The notes under the pieces: model-generated
The model's input: the letters and a program-made list of their open reading frames with translations, nothing else
What the model was told of the DNA's origin: nothing
The model's database searches: none
Program-made: the position numbers and the translations under genes
Assembly: GCA_032871835.1 (NCBI GenBank)
Contig: CM065296.1
Location: 12,416,001-12,480,000, forward strand
DNA from: Dipteronia dyeriana
Taxonomy: Eukaryota; Streptophyta; Magnoliopsida; Sapindales; Sapindaceae
Length of the DNA: 64,000 nt
Reading direction: 5' to 3'
Part shown: positions 11,908 to 24,774 of the stretch, piece after piece
How positions within the stretch are numbered: the stretch's first letter is position 1
How the letters are laid out: the number at the start of each line of letters is the position of its first letter

Positions 11908-13140
11908 ATCCCCCCTTTGGCTATTTCGTCACAAAACCACTCACTCACAAAGTATCCTCATAACAAAAAGAAACAACAAGAGGTCAACAAATACATTATA
12001 TATTATAAGAGATACCTAAAGTTAAATCTTCAAATCTTCCATCTCTTGTAGAATGATCAACCCTACAAAACAAAGAACTACACTTTCCAAGACAAGTGTA
12101 TGAGAGGGATCAAGATAAATAAAAACAAGCGCAATTTGCATGAATTAGAAACAAATAACATGCAATCAACAAAGCACACAAGCTAACAACACAAAGTTAA
12201 CTCCCCCTAAAAACGTCAATCTCCCCTTATATGCAAAAGCAACACAAACTCCCCATAAATCCAACTTACTCCCCATAAATCCAACTTACTCCCCCTTTTT
12301 GTCACAAGATAGGCAAATGAGTATTCTCCAACCGGGACGCTTTAGCAAAGAGAGATATTTGCAATATAAATGCATAATCATATACAACAACTTTATGCAA
12401 TTTAATTAAGAGAGAGAGAAATTCATGGAAATTTTATTTATTGGAACATGTGTGAAAAGATTGTCATGAATGAAATACATGTAACATCAACTTCCAAAAG
12501 CATGGTATTTGGCAAAGGAAAATAACACATGAGGTTCCAATAGAAGTCAAACCAATTTGCACCAATTTGTCAATGGAAAACAAGATATAGTTTAACAAAA
12601 AAATAAGAGCAACTATCATGCTTTACAAGTTAAACAAGACATGAGCGACTATTGCACCCTTTTAGATTTTTCTGGGGAAATACCCGTATGATAGTAGCCT
12701 TGTTCAACAAATAAAGAGAGAGACTATTGGATTGTGAAATCTTTGAAATGGATACAATATCTTTATTGATTGAAGTCTCAAAAGTCACTCTCACACAAAT
12801 TTGCAATCATTTTTAAGCATTTAATAAATTCCTCATGCATAACAGTTTAAGCATGTCAAGATCAAGTTTTCATAAACATGGAGATAAACTTTGGGTCAAT
12901 CAAATGTACTTCCCAATCAAATTTCCTAGTCCAAAAATACATGTTTGAACACAAATAAGACATGCATCTCAAATAAGGCAAAAACACACTTATTGAATAA
13001 AAAGTCATATAATAATATATGCATCCAAGATACTCAAGCAATTAATTAAATAGCATAAAATTGAACAATTATTTGCTTATTAGAATGTAAGTTCGCTCTA
13101 TTTACTTGAGCTCCCCATATGGGTCAAACACCAAAACTCA
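11908..13140 (-). other. non-coding 3' region and polypurine tract of the SIRE-like element
   Basis: The minus-strand sequence CCAAAGGGGGGAT (11908-11920) is the polypurine tract next to the LTR. A second GGGGGAG-type tract lies near 12290 (minus strand AAAAAGGGGGAGTAAG), next to a small direct repeat CTCCCCATAAATCCAACTTA (12250-12289). SIRE elements often carry an env-like ORF here; I see no convincing one. Confidence 0.6.
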
Positions 13141-15970
13141 TCAATGCATATGACAAATCCCAATAGACCTACTAAGATATTTAAACTTAGTTGAATCTAA
13201 TGGTTTTGTAAACAAGTCCGCTAGTTGATCATTTGTGCCCATATGTTCAAGTGCAATGCATTTGCTCTCAACTAGCTCTCTAATGAAATGATGTCTAATG
13301 TCAATATGCTTGGTTCTAGAATGTTGGACAAGATTTTTTGAAATATTAATGGCACTCATGTTATCACAATAAAGTGTTAGAGTACCTTGCTCAAAGCCAT
13401 AATCCACAAGCATTTGCTTCATTCAAAAAAGTTGTGTGCAAGCACTCCCATCGGCTATATACTCGTCTCGACTGTGGATAATGATATGGAATTTTGCTTC
13501 TTGCAAACCATGACACAAGATTATTCCCTAGGAAGAAGCAACCGCCCGATGACTCTTCCTATCATCACAATTACCTGCCTAATTTGTATCACTAAAGCCA
13601 ACTAAACTAGCATTAGTGTCAAAATAGTACCATATCCCATAGTTGGATGTCCCATTCACATATCGAATGATTCTCTTCACGGGGGAGAGATGGGATTCCT
13701 TAGGATTGGCTTGATACCTAGCACACACACCAACATTAAAGGTTATATCGGGCCTACTAGCCGTCAAGTATAGCAAGCTCCCTATCATGCCCTGAGATAG
13801 ACTTTGATCCACACTTTTTCCACTAGCATCCTTGCTAAGTTTCAATGTGGTACTCATAGGTGTGTCACAATGCTTGGCATTCTCAAGGCCAAATTTCTTC
13901 ACTAGATTCTTGGCATATTTAGCTTGGGATATGAAGATCCCATCATGCATTTACTTGATTTACAAGCCTAGGAAGTAATTTAGTTCACCAACCATGCTCA
14001 TTTCAAACTCATGAGTCATGACATCAACAAATTGTTTAACTTTCAAATTGTTTGTGGAACCAAAAACGATGTCATCAACATAAATTTGAGCTATGAATAG
14101 CTCATCTTTAGTACACTTGATGAACAAAGTCTTGTCAACACTTCCTCTAGAGTAGCCATTGGCAACAAGATAAAGAGTGAGGCGCTCATACCAATCCCTT
14201 AGTGCTTGTTTCAACCCATATAGAGCCTTTTTTAGACGATAAACATGATTGGGGTGGTATGGATCCACAAACCCCTTGGGTTGCTCAACAAACACTTCCT
14301 CTTGTAAGAAGCCATTGAGGAAGACACTCTTAACATCCATTTGTTGCAATTTAAACTTGTGCACACAAGATATGGATAAGAGAAGCCTAATGGACTCTAA
14401 TCGGGCAACGGGAGCAAAAGTCTCCTTAAAGTCGATAATTTGAGAGTACTCTTGTGCTACAAGTCTAGCCTTGTTCCGCATAATGCTGCCATCCTCATCG
14501 GATTTATTCTTGTAGACCCACTTAGTGCCTATCACATTAGCGTTCTTAGGCCTAGGAACTAGAGTCCAAACTTCATTTCTTTCAAATTGATTTAGCTCTT
14601 CTTGCATAGCAAGAACCCAAAACCCATCACTTAAAGCTTCATCAACCTTTTGGGGTTCAATTTTAGAGGTGTAGCAAGTATAGCTAATTTGATTTGCTAA
14701 TTGATGCCTAGTCCTAACATCTTCATTCACATCTTCAATGATGTCACTCTTGTTGTGAAGATGTCTAACCCAAGGAGCAGGTTCCTTCGAGACCAGAGTA
14801 GAATCTCTATCAAGAGATTGAGAGACCTCTTTCTCAAGATTTGACTTTTCATCACTTGAAGTCTCACTAATCTTTTCCAAGGGAGAATCATCAACCATAC
14901 TAATATTCTCATCATGGTTACTAACATTAAACCTACAATCATCTATCATCACATTGGATGATTCCATAACACTTCGTGTCTTCAAATTAAAAACTCTATA
15001 GGCCTTACTATTTAGGGCATAGCCAATGAAAATCCCCTCATCACTTTTAGCATCAAACTTACCAAGTTGATCACGGTCATTTAGAATGTAACACTTGCTT
15101 CCAAATGAGTGGAAGTAGCTAACATTTGGCTTCCTTCCCTTCCATAATTCATAAGAGGTTTGCCTAGTATCGGGCCTTAAAAACACTATATTTTCTATAT
15201 AACAAGTTGTATTCATTGCCTCGGCCTAAAGATTTCTAGTTCCTCTCTACAACTCCATTTTGTTGAGGAGTTTGAGGAGCTGAGAACTCATGGGAGATTC
15301 TAAGACTATCACAAAAACTTTCAAAGCAAACATTTTCAAATTCTCTCCCATGGTCACTTCTAATTCTCTTAATGCATTTTATGTGAGAATCCTTCTCATT
15401 TTGAATTTTAGTGCAAAGCTTTTTAAAAATTTCAAAAGTTTCAGATTTTTCTCTAAGAAAGTAGGTCCATGTAAATCTAGAAAAATCCTCAACACATACA
15501 AAGATGTACCTCTTGCCACCGAGACTCTCGGTTTGCATGGGACCCATAAGGTCCATATGAAGGAGCTCTAGTGGCTCCTTGGTACCCTTTTTATGCACAC
15601 TTTTAGTTTGCTTTCCTTGTTGACACGGTCCACACATTCCCTCAATCCTTTTTCCAAACTTAGGAAGGTCTCTCACAATATTTAACCTCTCAAGAACTTT
15701 CAAGTCTTTGAAATTCATATGACCTAACCTTTGATGCCACAATTCAACTTGATCACAACCAGACAAATTACAAGAGATGCCATTGGAATCAAGACAATAA
15801 CAATTGTCACTTAATCTCTTGCCTTTCAATAGAACTTATTCATCATCTCTTAGAATAGAGCAATCAACTTTGCCAAACATAACCGAAAGCCCTTCATCAC
15901 TTAAATATGATATGCTAATAAGATTGGCTTGCAAGCCATCTACATAAAGAGCATTAGACAAGGAAGGCAA
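13141..15970 (-). pseudogene. gag-pre-integrase, integrase, RT and RNase H of the SIRE-like element (broken)
   Basis: From the right: about 15970-15830 is the protease/IN spacer (LYVDGLQANLISIS). 15829-15236 holds the H-H-C-C zinc region (LWHQRLGHMNF...CGPCQQGK) and integrase with D in HMDLMGP, D in RSDHGREF and E in GVVERN. A small deletion follows near 15236. 15216-13960 encodes the integrase tail and RT ([21 protein letters not shown]). 13950-13141 encodes the RT end and RNase H, ending in DQLADLFTKPL. Two stops near 13952-13965 stand where the family has Q (GLQIKQMHDG) and one near 13580 stands for W (DWAG). All fit C-to-T or G-to-A changes. Confidence 0.85.
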
Positions 15971-16017
15971 CTACATTTCTAATAAATAGATTGCCATCCC
16001 TAGTCATTCAAGATTTA

Positions 16018-18075
16018 TCTCCGTATACTCGGTTATTCAATCAATTGCCAGACTACACTACTCTAAAGGTTTTTGGTTGCTCTAGTTTCCCTCACACAAG
16101 ACCTTACAATAAACACAAATTTTAGTTTCATGCTACAAAATGTGTCTTCATTGGATATTGTAACTATATTAAAGGGACAAGTGCCTTCATCCGAGTGATA
16201 GGATTTACATTTCTAGAGATGTTGTCTTTAATGAATTAGACTTTCTTTTTCAGTCATTGTTTCAATCTAGTTTTAGCATGCTGAGTTGTACTTCTGGCAT
16301 GTCTTTGTTTATATTGAGACCAAGTCACTCAACTTTTTCCAAAGCCAAGGAGTCACATGTAAAACAACATGTATTCACTTCCAAACCATTCAAATATGCT
16401 CAAAACTCACATGATACAACCTAAAAAAATTCAAGCAAAGCTGCCACCTCCTCTACCATTGGCTATAAATTCTCTTCATCCTCTTAGAATTTGCATCAGA
16501 TGATCGCTAGGGCCATAAATGGCATCTATACACCAAAGGTGTTTGATATCATTAAAATTGTGATCTCTCAAGTCAAGACACCTTCTACTGTCAAAGAGAC
16601 TTTACAAAATCCTATCTGGAAAAGAGCTATGAAAGACGAATTGGAAGCTCTACAAAACACTAAGACTTGGAGTTTAGTGTATACTACTATAGAAATGAAC
16701 ATTGTAGGATGTAAATGGATTTTTCGTAACAAATATAAAGTTGATGGATCTGTGGATAGGTACAAGGCCAGACTTGTGGCAAAGGGATTAACTCAGACAC
16801 CAGGCTTTGATTTTTTATGAAACATTTATTCCAGTAGTGAAGTGTTCTACAATTCGAGTTGTCTTGAGTTTGGCTGTGACAAATGGCTGGGATATTCAAC
16901 AAGTTGACGTGAACAATGCCTTATTGAATGGTGTTCTTGAAGAATCGGTTTATATGAGTCAACATGAGGGGTTTATCAACTCATTTTTGCCCTCTTATAT
17001 GTGCAAACTTTACAAATCGCTCTACGGTCTCAAGCAGACTCCAAGAGCCTGGTATGCCAAACTAAGGACTGGCTTATTATAGTAGGGTTTTCAAAATTCT
17101 AAGGCTGATACGTCTCTGTTTTTCTACAATTCTTCTACTACCTTTATACTTATTTTAGTATATGTTGATGACATTCTCTTAGCTGGTAGTGACAATGGTG
17201 TGATCTCCAAAGTAATCAAGGATCTGAATGTGTGTTTTGCTTTCAAGTCTCTAGGTTCCTTGTAATATTTTCTTGGCCTTGAGTCTATTCAAACTCCTTG
17301 TGATATGATTTTAACTCAGACAAAGTATGCTTCAGAACTTCTTGTCAAGACTAACATGGCAGATTCAAAAGCTTGTCCTCCTCTGATGGTGATACTTTTG
17401 TTGATCCTACATTATTTACGAGCATAATTGGGGCTCTTCAATATCTTACTCTGGCTATGCTTGATTTATCTTTTGCAGTTAATAAACTAAGTCAGTTTCT
17501 ATCTTCACCATCACGGGTTCATTGGTTGGTAGTCAAAAGATTGTTACGACATATTAAGGGCACTATAAATGTTGGAATGGTTTTTAGGCCTGCTAAACAT
17601 TTTTCCCTGGAATGTTTCACTGATGTAGACTGAGCTGGAGATGTTGATGATTGGAGGACCAAAGGAGGTCATTGTTTTTATCATGGTGGAAATCTAGTTA
17701 GTTGAAGCTTCAGGAAATAAAGGGTAGTAGCTCGATTCAGTACCGAGGTGAAGTATAAGTCTCTTGCTTCTGTAGCAATTGATATATTGTGGTTTCAGTC
17801 ATTATTTACTGAATTAGGAATTCCTTTAGTTGGTTCTCATGTCCTTTGGTGTGACAATCTTAGTACTAAATCTTTGGCTTAAAATCCAGTCTTTCACTCA
17901 TGAACAAAGCATATTGAAAGTGATACTATGTGATTTGGTGGTTGCTGGAAAGCATGACATTCGATACAGTCCCACAAATGTATAGACAGCTGATATTTTT
18001 ACTAAACCTCTATCAATTGATCGTTTTTGTCTTGCATTCAAGCTCGTTGCTGATGAGGAACGTCTTCGTTAAGGG
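16018..18075 (+). pseudogene. integrase tail, RT and RNase H of the truncated copia element
   Basis: Segments in several frames give CVFIGY (near 16143-16165), then WKRAMKDELEALQNTKTWSLV (16617), YKARLVAKGLTQTPGFDF, QQVDVNNALLNG (16900), LYGLKQTPRAWYAKL (17020), LVYVDDILLAGSD (17157), SFAVNKLSQFLSSP (17470) and ADIFTKPLSIDRF (17990). That is the usual copia order, ending at the RNase H tail near 18072. Stops and frameshifts occur near 16820, 17080, 17265, 17632, 17703 and 17880. It cannot make enzyme. Confidence 0.8.
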
Positions 18076-18159
18076 GGGTGATGCTAATGAATCAGATGAT
18101 CCATTTACAAGAACAAAGTTCAAACTAACTGAATTAAATCAGGTTGGTTAGAGGGGAAG

Positions 18160-18505
18160 TGTCAAGAGTTAAGTTGATCCAATGGCTCTTAGTTCATCAA
18201 GCATCAAATATATTTTCTGCTCTTGGAAATCCAGTTTCCTGTCTGATTGAAACCAAGTTGTTGTAACAGAATTGCAAATGTAATCAAATTTTGTTATCAA
18301 GTGAAAAAATGGGTGAAGAAAAAGAAAAGATTAGATGGTGATGATTGTTGAGATAGAAGTTTGTTAGAGATTGTCAGATAAGGATATAAAATAGAATCTC
18401 TTGTAATGAAAAGGATTATTGAAAAACAGAATGAAAATATACATAAAATTCTTAGGTTTCTCTGTTTACGTGTTTCTTCTCTAAAACTGTTAACATTTGT
18501 TTTCA
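18160..18505 (+). repeat. 3' LTR of the truncated copia element
   Basis: The purine tract GAGGGGAAG (18151-18159) is followed by TGTCAAGAG. The LTR is taken to end at TTTTCA (18505), about 346 bp, a normal size for small copia LTRs. The 5' partner is absent, so the right end is a judgement. Confidence 0.5.
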
Positions 18506-18894
18506 CCAGAAGGGCCTCCAACAAAGGAAGCAAGGAGCTCGCGTTTCAGTTTTGTTCCAGGAACAAAATCCAAAAAGTTCAGCTCCATATTCCCAAAACC
18601 TTTCGTAATGGCTGGATTCAGATTCTTTGGAATTTTCAAGCAATTGGGAGCCATTTCTGAAAAACCTCAACAAAGCAAAAAGTAAGAAAACAATCAGACA
18701 AAGAAGCTCCGGAAGACATTCCAAATAGAAAGAGAAGAGGAGGAAAAAGACGCAAAAAAAGAACACCTTTCCAAAAACCACTATTAATAAGCCTGGAGGG
18801 ATCAACGACATCTTTCTCTCCCTTTTTATCCCTTTTACAACCAACTATCCTTACAAGTTCTTCCTTAAAATTACTAGAGGTATCAAGTAGTTGA

Positions 18895-19433
18895 TGTTGG
18901 AAAATTCCATCATATGGGGTCACACATGTGAACATTAAATGTGTTGTGCTATCTTTTGGTTAAGCCTAAATTAAAGTGATCTAATAAAGATTTAAAGTAT
19001 TAAAGCTTAAGGGTATAATTGTTATGGAATTAATGTGTAGATACCAGAGAGCTATTTCTAATTTGTTGAGGGGTCGAATTAGAAATAACCAACATATAAT
19101 AATTTTGATTATTATATATATTTAGGGTTATGGTCCCAAAATTACACGATACTTTAGTTTTATCTGTATCCCATAAATAGAGCACATAGAACACAGTAGG
19201 GTTTATAAAGATCGTGATAATTTGGAAGATTACAACCCGTTCACAAATCTCCAGCAATGGATTCAGGTATGCTTCCGTTTTTTAGATTTAATTATTTTCT
19301 CTTGAATTGATATGGGTTATGTTATATAGTTTAAGGTTTGATTAAGTATGTATAGAAACATGTATAGGTTAAACATCTGGATTATTTTTATGTCTAAGCA
19401 TGTTATAGTTTTATGTTAATCGAATTTCTAACA
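18895..19433 (+). repeat. 5' LTR of the complete-ended copia
   Basis: It matches 24775-25308 nearly throughout, with a small indel near 18977-18990 and scattered substitutions. It starts TGTTGG and ends AACA. Target duplication GTTGA precedes it at 18890-18894. Confidence 0.95.
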
Positions 19434-19435
19434 AT

Positions 19436-19447
19436 TGGTATCAGAGC
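19436..19447 (+). other. primer-binding site (initiator tRNA-Met)
   Basis: TGGTATCAGAGC lies two bases after the LTR end. It is complementary to the 3' end of plant initiator methionine tRNA, the usual copia primer. Confidence 0.9.
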
Positions 19448-20286
19448 CACCCATACTCGATTCTTGAGAATTAAGATTTGGATTTTCAGTTAAAAAAAAA
19501 TAGTTGTGTTCTCCTGGTTTATTAAGAAAAAAAAAAGTGTTGGAAATTGATCTGGGTTTTGTTTTGGGGTGATAGGTTGTGAATCGACGTTTGTTTTCGT
19601 CTGCTGGGTTTTCACACCCATACCCATCGATTTCCTTCTCGTGTCAAGATCCATCGCTGGCCACACCAGGTCCAACATCTTCTCTTCTCGGTCAACGCGT
19701 GGTTTCCGGTGAAAACCCACGCGTTTTGCGACGATGATGGCGAACGTCGGGATACCGCCACGATCTGGTTCAGATCGAACCAAGATCGGCCGCCGTTCAC
19801 TTCGTAGATCGGTGCTTTCGTTCGATCGCCGATCGATTGGTGCGCTGCTGCCTAGCCGCCGTTCGTCGCTTTCTTGTGGCATTCTGGTGGCTAAGGCGGC
19901 GACGACGACAAGAAGAGCTTAGGGTTTTCAGTCAATTTTTGCTCAGGCCCTTCTTTTGAAAATTTGAAATTCTTGAGGGACTGTTTTGCAATTTATTTGG
20001 GCTATTATGTGATTTTGATAAAGTTTCGGGGTCAGTTTATAATTTCCAAAACTTAGAAAGTCTTTGTGCAATTACGAAAGAGTTTTGGGGCAGATTTGTA
20101 ATTATTGAAAATATATGGGCTCAATTTGTAATTTGCAAAAGTTTTGGGCCAAATTTTAATCATGAAAAGTTAAGGGGCCTTTCAGTAATTTTGCAAAATA
20201 AGGGATACTTTTGTAATTTTGATAAAATAAAATAAATTTTTATTTATTTTTATTTTATTATTAGGATCAACTTAAATTCAAATATT
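19448..20286 (+). other. untranslated leader of the complete-ended copia
   Basis: The first part (about 19640-19915) is GC-rich and holds frames with no recognisable protein. The rest is AT-rich with repeated TTTGTAATT words (about every 40-60 bases from 19990 to 20220). No coding role is supported. Confidence 0.6.
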
Positions 20287-21457
20287 TGGTGGTTTACCTT
20301 TTATGGTTAAATAAAGTAGTTCATCATTTTAAATGGATTAATTGAAACAAGATGTCACAAAAGCGACCTCTCTTGTGTAGATTGTTCATTAGGGATGTTG
20401 GATGTTCGTGTGTGTGTTAATTCTTCCGGGTATTAGCCGGCCCAAAGAAAGGTTAATAATTAGCCGAATTGTACACATATATGTGGTGGTAAACATGTGA
20501 TGATCATAAGGTTTTACATGTGAATAATAAGTCGATCCAAAGATAGATTTATTATTTAACATAAATTATTGTCAATGTTTGATCACTACAACAAGAATAC
20601 CACTTACAATTAATATTATTGTCTAAAGACTTGATATTAATGTTGTACTAGGTATCTTAAGATGGGACCGACCATTATTTGGTATATCTTTTATGGTTAA
20701 ATAAAGTGGTCTATAATTCTAAATGGGCTATTGAAACAAGATGTCGCCAAAGTGACCTCTCTTGTGTAGATTGTTCATGAGGGATGTTGGATGTTCGTGT
20801 GTAAGTAAATTCATGCGGGTATTAGCCGGCCCAAAGGAAGGTTAATACTTGACCGAATTGTACACACATCTGTGGTGGTAAACATGTGATGATTATAAGG
20901 TTTTACATGTGAATATTAAGTCGATCCAAAGATAGATTTATTATTTAACATAAATTATTGTCAATGTTTGATCACTACAACAAGAATACCACTTACAATT
21001 AATATTATTGTCTAAAGACTTGATATTAATGTTGTACTAGGTATCTTAAGATGGGACTGACCATTATTTGATATATCTTTTATGGTTAAATAAAGAGGTC
21101 TATCATTCTAAATGGGCTAATTGAAACAAGATGTCGCCAAAGTGACCTCTCTTGTGTAGATTATTCATAAGGGATGTTGGATATTTGTGAGTATGTAAAT
21201 TCATGCGAGTATTAGTCGGCCCAAAGGAAGGTTAATACTTGGCCGAATTGCACACACACCTGTGGTGATAAATATGTGACGATTATAAGGTTTTACATGT
21301 GAATAATAAGTCGATACAAAGATAGAATTATTATTTGACATTAATTATTGTTAGTATTTGATCACTACAACAAGAGTACCACTTACAATTAATATTACTG
21401 TCCAAAGACTTGATATTAATGTTGTGCTAGGTATCTTGAGATGAGACTTACCATTAT
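20287..21457 (+). repeat. three tandem copies of a 390-bp unit in the copia leader
   Basis: The words TTATGGTTAAATAAAG (20301, 20691, 21080), GAAACAAGATGTC and TTGATATTAATGTTGT repeat three times at spacings of 390 and 389 bases. Copies 1 and 2 share long identical stretches; copy 3 is somewhat more diverged. The array sits just before gag. Confidence 0.9.
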
Positions 21458-21529
21458 TTGAATTTGTTGATCATTGTATTTGGTTATTAATGTGAGCATG
21501 TTTGTGTGTTTGTTTTGTTCTCTTTCAAG

Positions 21530-22210
21530 CTAATGTTTTACTATATCTGCTAATACCAACTACATACCCATGCTTAATGGGATCAACTTTAAGGATTTGG
21601 AAGGAGAGCATTGAAATCGTTCTCGGCTACATGGATCTAGACCTTGCACTTCGGGTTGAGCAACCCGCTTCTCTTACGGATGCAAGTTCTCCTGATGACA
21701 GGAAGAACTTTGAGAAGTGGGATCACTCAAATCGCATGAGTCTTATGATCATCAAGCGCGGCATTCCGGAGGTATTTAGGGGTGGGGTATCTGAAAAGAT
21801 AACTAAAGCCAAGGAGTTCCTAACCGAAATTGAAAAACGTTTTGTTAAAAACGATAAGGTAGAAACAAGCACGCATTTGCAAAGCTTGATTTCTATTAAG
21901 TACAAAGGCAAAGGGAACATTAGGGAGTACATTATGGAAATGTCTCATATTGCTTCTAAGCTTAAGGCACTGAATCTCGAGCTGTCTGATGACTTGCTCG
22001 TGCATTTGGTATTAATATCTCTTCCTACACAATACAGCCAGTTTAAGGTCAGTTACAACTGTCAAAAGGAGAAATAGACTCTTAATGAGCTCATTTCTTA
22101 CTGTGTGCAAGAGGAAGAGAGACTGAAGCGAGACTGAAGCGAGATGGGACCGAAAGTGCTCATTTGGCTAGTACCTATAAGGATAAGGGCAAATAGAGGA
22201 AGAATAATGA
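21530..22210 (+). pseudogene. gag of the complete-ended copia (broken, C-terminus deleted)
   Basis: The sequence reads WKESIEIVLGYMDLDLALRVEQP ... NFEKWDHSNRMSLMIIKRGIPE ... LISIKYKGKGNIREYIMEMSHIASKLKALNLELSDDLLVHLVLISLP. This is the copia gag polyprotein (UBN2 type) that forms virus-like particles. A frameshift lies near 21595. The stop at 22075-22077 stands where related proteins have W (EKWTLNEL). A TAG near 22195 stands where Q is expected. The zinc knuckle that should follow is missing. Confidence 0.85.
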
Positions 22211-22224
22211 AGCTGTAAAATACC

Positions 22225-24293
22225 TTATGAGCTTTGGATAGGCAAAAAGCCTATTCTAAAGCATTTTCACATTTGAGGATGTCCAACTGAGGCAAGGCTT
22301 TACAGGCCACATGAAAAGAAATTGGACTCTAAAACTGTAAGCAGCTACTTCATTGGCTACTATGAGCGATCAAGGGACTATAAGTTTTATGATCCCACAC
22401 TTAGGTCAATTTTTGAAATGGGAAATGCGACATTTTTTGAGGATATTGAGTTTGGGAGGAGAAATAAGGTTAGAGACATTATCTTTGAGGAAGAATCAAT
22501 TTTGATTCCTACTATAGCTTTTGACAATGTGCAGGTTTCTATACCTGTCATTGATCAAGAAGCAAATCTGGATCCTCAACCAGACAATGTTAAACAACCC
22601 CCATTCAAGATGAGGTAATTGTTCATGAGGAACAAACTCAACAACCTCAAGAACCAGTGCCAGTAAGGCGATCCATTAGAGAAAGAAGAAATGCTATTCC
22701 GGATGATTTTGACGTATTTCTCTAGGAACATGAGGAAGACATTGGAATGATGGAAAATGATCCAATCAACTTCCATCAAGCCATGCAAGGTTCCAACTCA
22801 AAAAAGTGGATTGATGCCATGAATGAAGAATATAAGTCTATGCAAGACAATAAGGTTTGGGAACTTGTCCCATTACCAGAAGGTGCGAAACCCATTGGTT
22901 GTAAATGGATATTTAAAACCAAAAGGGATTCGAAAGGTAATGTGGAGAGGTATAAGGCTCGTCTTGTAGCTAAAGGCTTTACCTAAAAGGAATGGATTGA
23001 CTATAAAGAGACTTTCTCTTCAGTTTCAAAGAAAAACTCTTTTAGGACAATCATGACACTTGCTGCACATTTTGATCTTGAGCTTCATCATATGGATGTT
23101 AAAACGGTGTTTCTCAATGGTGACATTGATGAAAAAATTTATATTGTGCAACCAGAAAACTTTGAGTCGGGAGACCTAAAGAATATGGTTTGTAAATTGA
23201 TAAAATCCATTTACGGACTCAAGCAAGCTTCTCGTCAGTGGTACCATAAGTTTCATCAAGTGATTATCTCGTTTGGTTTTGAGATAAACATTGTTGATAA
23301 TTGTGTGTATCACAAATTCAGTGGGAGTAAGCACAAATTTATGGTTTTATATGTCGATGACATACTGCTTGCCACAAATGATATAGGCATATTGCATGAA
23401 ACCAAGAGATTTCTATCAAAGAATTTTGAGATGAAAGATCTTGGTGACGCATCTTTTGTATTAGGGATTTAGATTCAACGAGATCGTTTTCGGGGTATTC
23501 TTAGATTATCACAAAGGAGCTATATCGATACAGTGCTCAAAAGGTTTGACATGCAGGACATCAAACCAGGTGACACCCCTGTCGCTAAGAGAGACAAGTT
23601 CAGTCTCAATCAGTGCCCTAAAAGTAAACTTGAAGCTAAGAAAATGCAGAAGATTCCCTATGCATCAGCTTTAAGGAGTCTAATGTATGCTCAGGTATGT
23701 ACGCGTCTGGATATTGCGTACATTGTTGGTATGTTAAGCAGATATTTAAGTAACTCTAGGATGGATCATTGGAAAGCAGCGAATCGGGTAATAAGGTATT
23801 TGAAGAGAACAAAATATTACATGCTCACATATAGGAGATCGGATCAGTTTGAGACCATAGAGTATTCCGACTCTGATTATGCTGGATTCCAAGACAGTAG
23901 GAGATCCACATCAGGCTACATATACCTGCTCGTTGGTGGAACTATTTCTTAGAAGATTGTCAAACAGACACTCATAGCTTCTTCAACCATGGCAGCAGAG
24001 TTTGTAGCATGCTATGAGGCATCCAACCATGGAATATGGCTGCGGAATTTTATCACTGGGCTGCGCATTCTAGAGGGTGTTGAAAGACCACTCAAACTAT
24101 ATTGTGACAATAAGTCAGTAATGCTATATTCTAACAACAACAGGAGCTCATCTAAGTCAATGCATATTGACATTAAGTTCCTAGTTGTGAAGGAAAGAGT
24201 ACATAGTGAACATATATCCATAGAGCACATTGGGACAAACTCCATGATAGCGGATCCGTTTACAAAAAGGATTACCACCCAAGGTCTTTCATG
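22225..24293 (+). pseudogene. integrase tail, RT and RNase H of the complete-ended copia (broken)
   Basis: It opens with YELWIGKKPILKHFHIWGCP, the integrase tail, so protease and the integrase core are absent. RT shows HHMDVKTVFLNG (23085), LYVDDILLATND (23345) and FEMKDLGDASFVLGI. RNase H shows YSDSDYAGFQDSRRSTSGY (23866), IASSTMAAEFVACYEA and YCDNKSVM, ending MIADPFTKRI. A frameshift lies near 22600. Stops at 22723, 22984, 23470 and 23950 replace Q, Q, Q and W of the family. A purine tract (GTGGGAGAT, 24767-24774) precedes the 3' LTR. Confidence 0.9.
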
Positions 24294-24774
24294 AGCACAC
24301 TGCTCATATGGGTGTTATTTTGTGTGAGGATATCACATTATAGTAGGAGTTTGTATAATTTTGTATTGTATTGCTCTATATTTTTTATTTTGGATATATT
24401 TATGCATTTATGCATTTGGATGTTTTTCTGATCAGAAATAAAGTATTCGGTTAATTACACTCTGTTACATTGTGTTAAGTTTTGATCTCATTAAGGAATA
24501 AAGTAGGACCAGTTGGAATAGACATGTATAGATCACATGCATGTAATTTTGATGCTACGCATCCATGATTGATCTATGTCATTTGGTTATGTTGGTATAC
24601 GTGACCATTGATGGGTTTAGTCACGCTAAATGTGACGAAAGCCGCTTTGATCCTATGTTGGCATAATCAATGGACGAGATTGTTCGGATATACCCTAAAA
24701 TTGTGATAGCAAAATTTTGGAGCTCATAAAGTCATACACATTTGTAAAGTTACATATGTGGCCCAGTGGGAGAT

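Larger units (their letters stand above)
10351..15990 (-). mobile_element. SIRE-like Ty1/copia retrotransposon, 5' truncated
   Basis: Read on the minus strand the order is gag-pre-integrase, integrase, RT, RNase H, a 1.2-kb non-coding region, purine tract and LTR. SIRE-type sequence is recognisable in the pol proteins. The LTR edge TGTGTCTATAACCTA followed by a G-run and GTGAATAGG is also typical. The 5' half (5' LTR, gag, protease) is missing; at about 15970-16015 it abuts another copia element. No target duplication can be shown. Confidence 0.8.
16010..18505 (+). mobile_element. Ty1/copia retrotransposon, 5' truncated
   Basis: It starts abruptly inside the integrase tail (SPYTRLFNQLPDYTTLKVFG) and runs through RT and RNase H to a purine tract and a short 3' LTR. 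The 5' LTR, gag, protease and integrase core are missing. It abuts the SIRE-like element head to head. The order of events there is not clear, since neither keeps a target duplication at the junction. Confidence 0.75.

Noticed and set aside
19490..19922. Possible arginine-rich gene in the copia leader
   Set aside because: GC-rich leader DNA open on both strands, with no domain and no start context; position is the untranslated leader.
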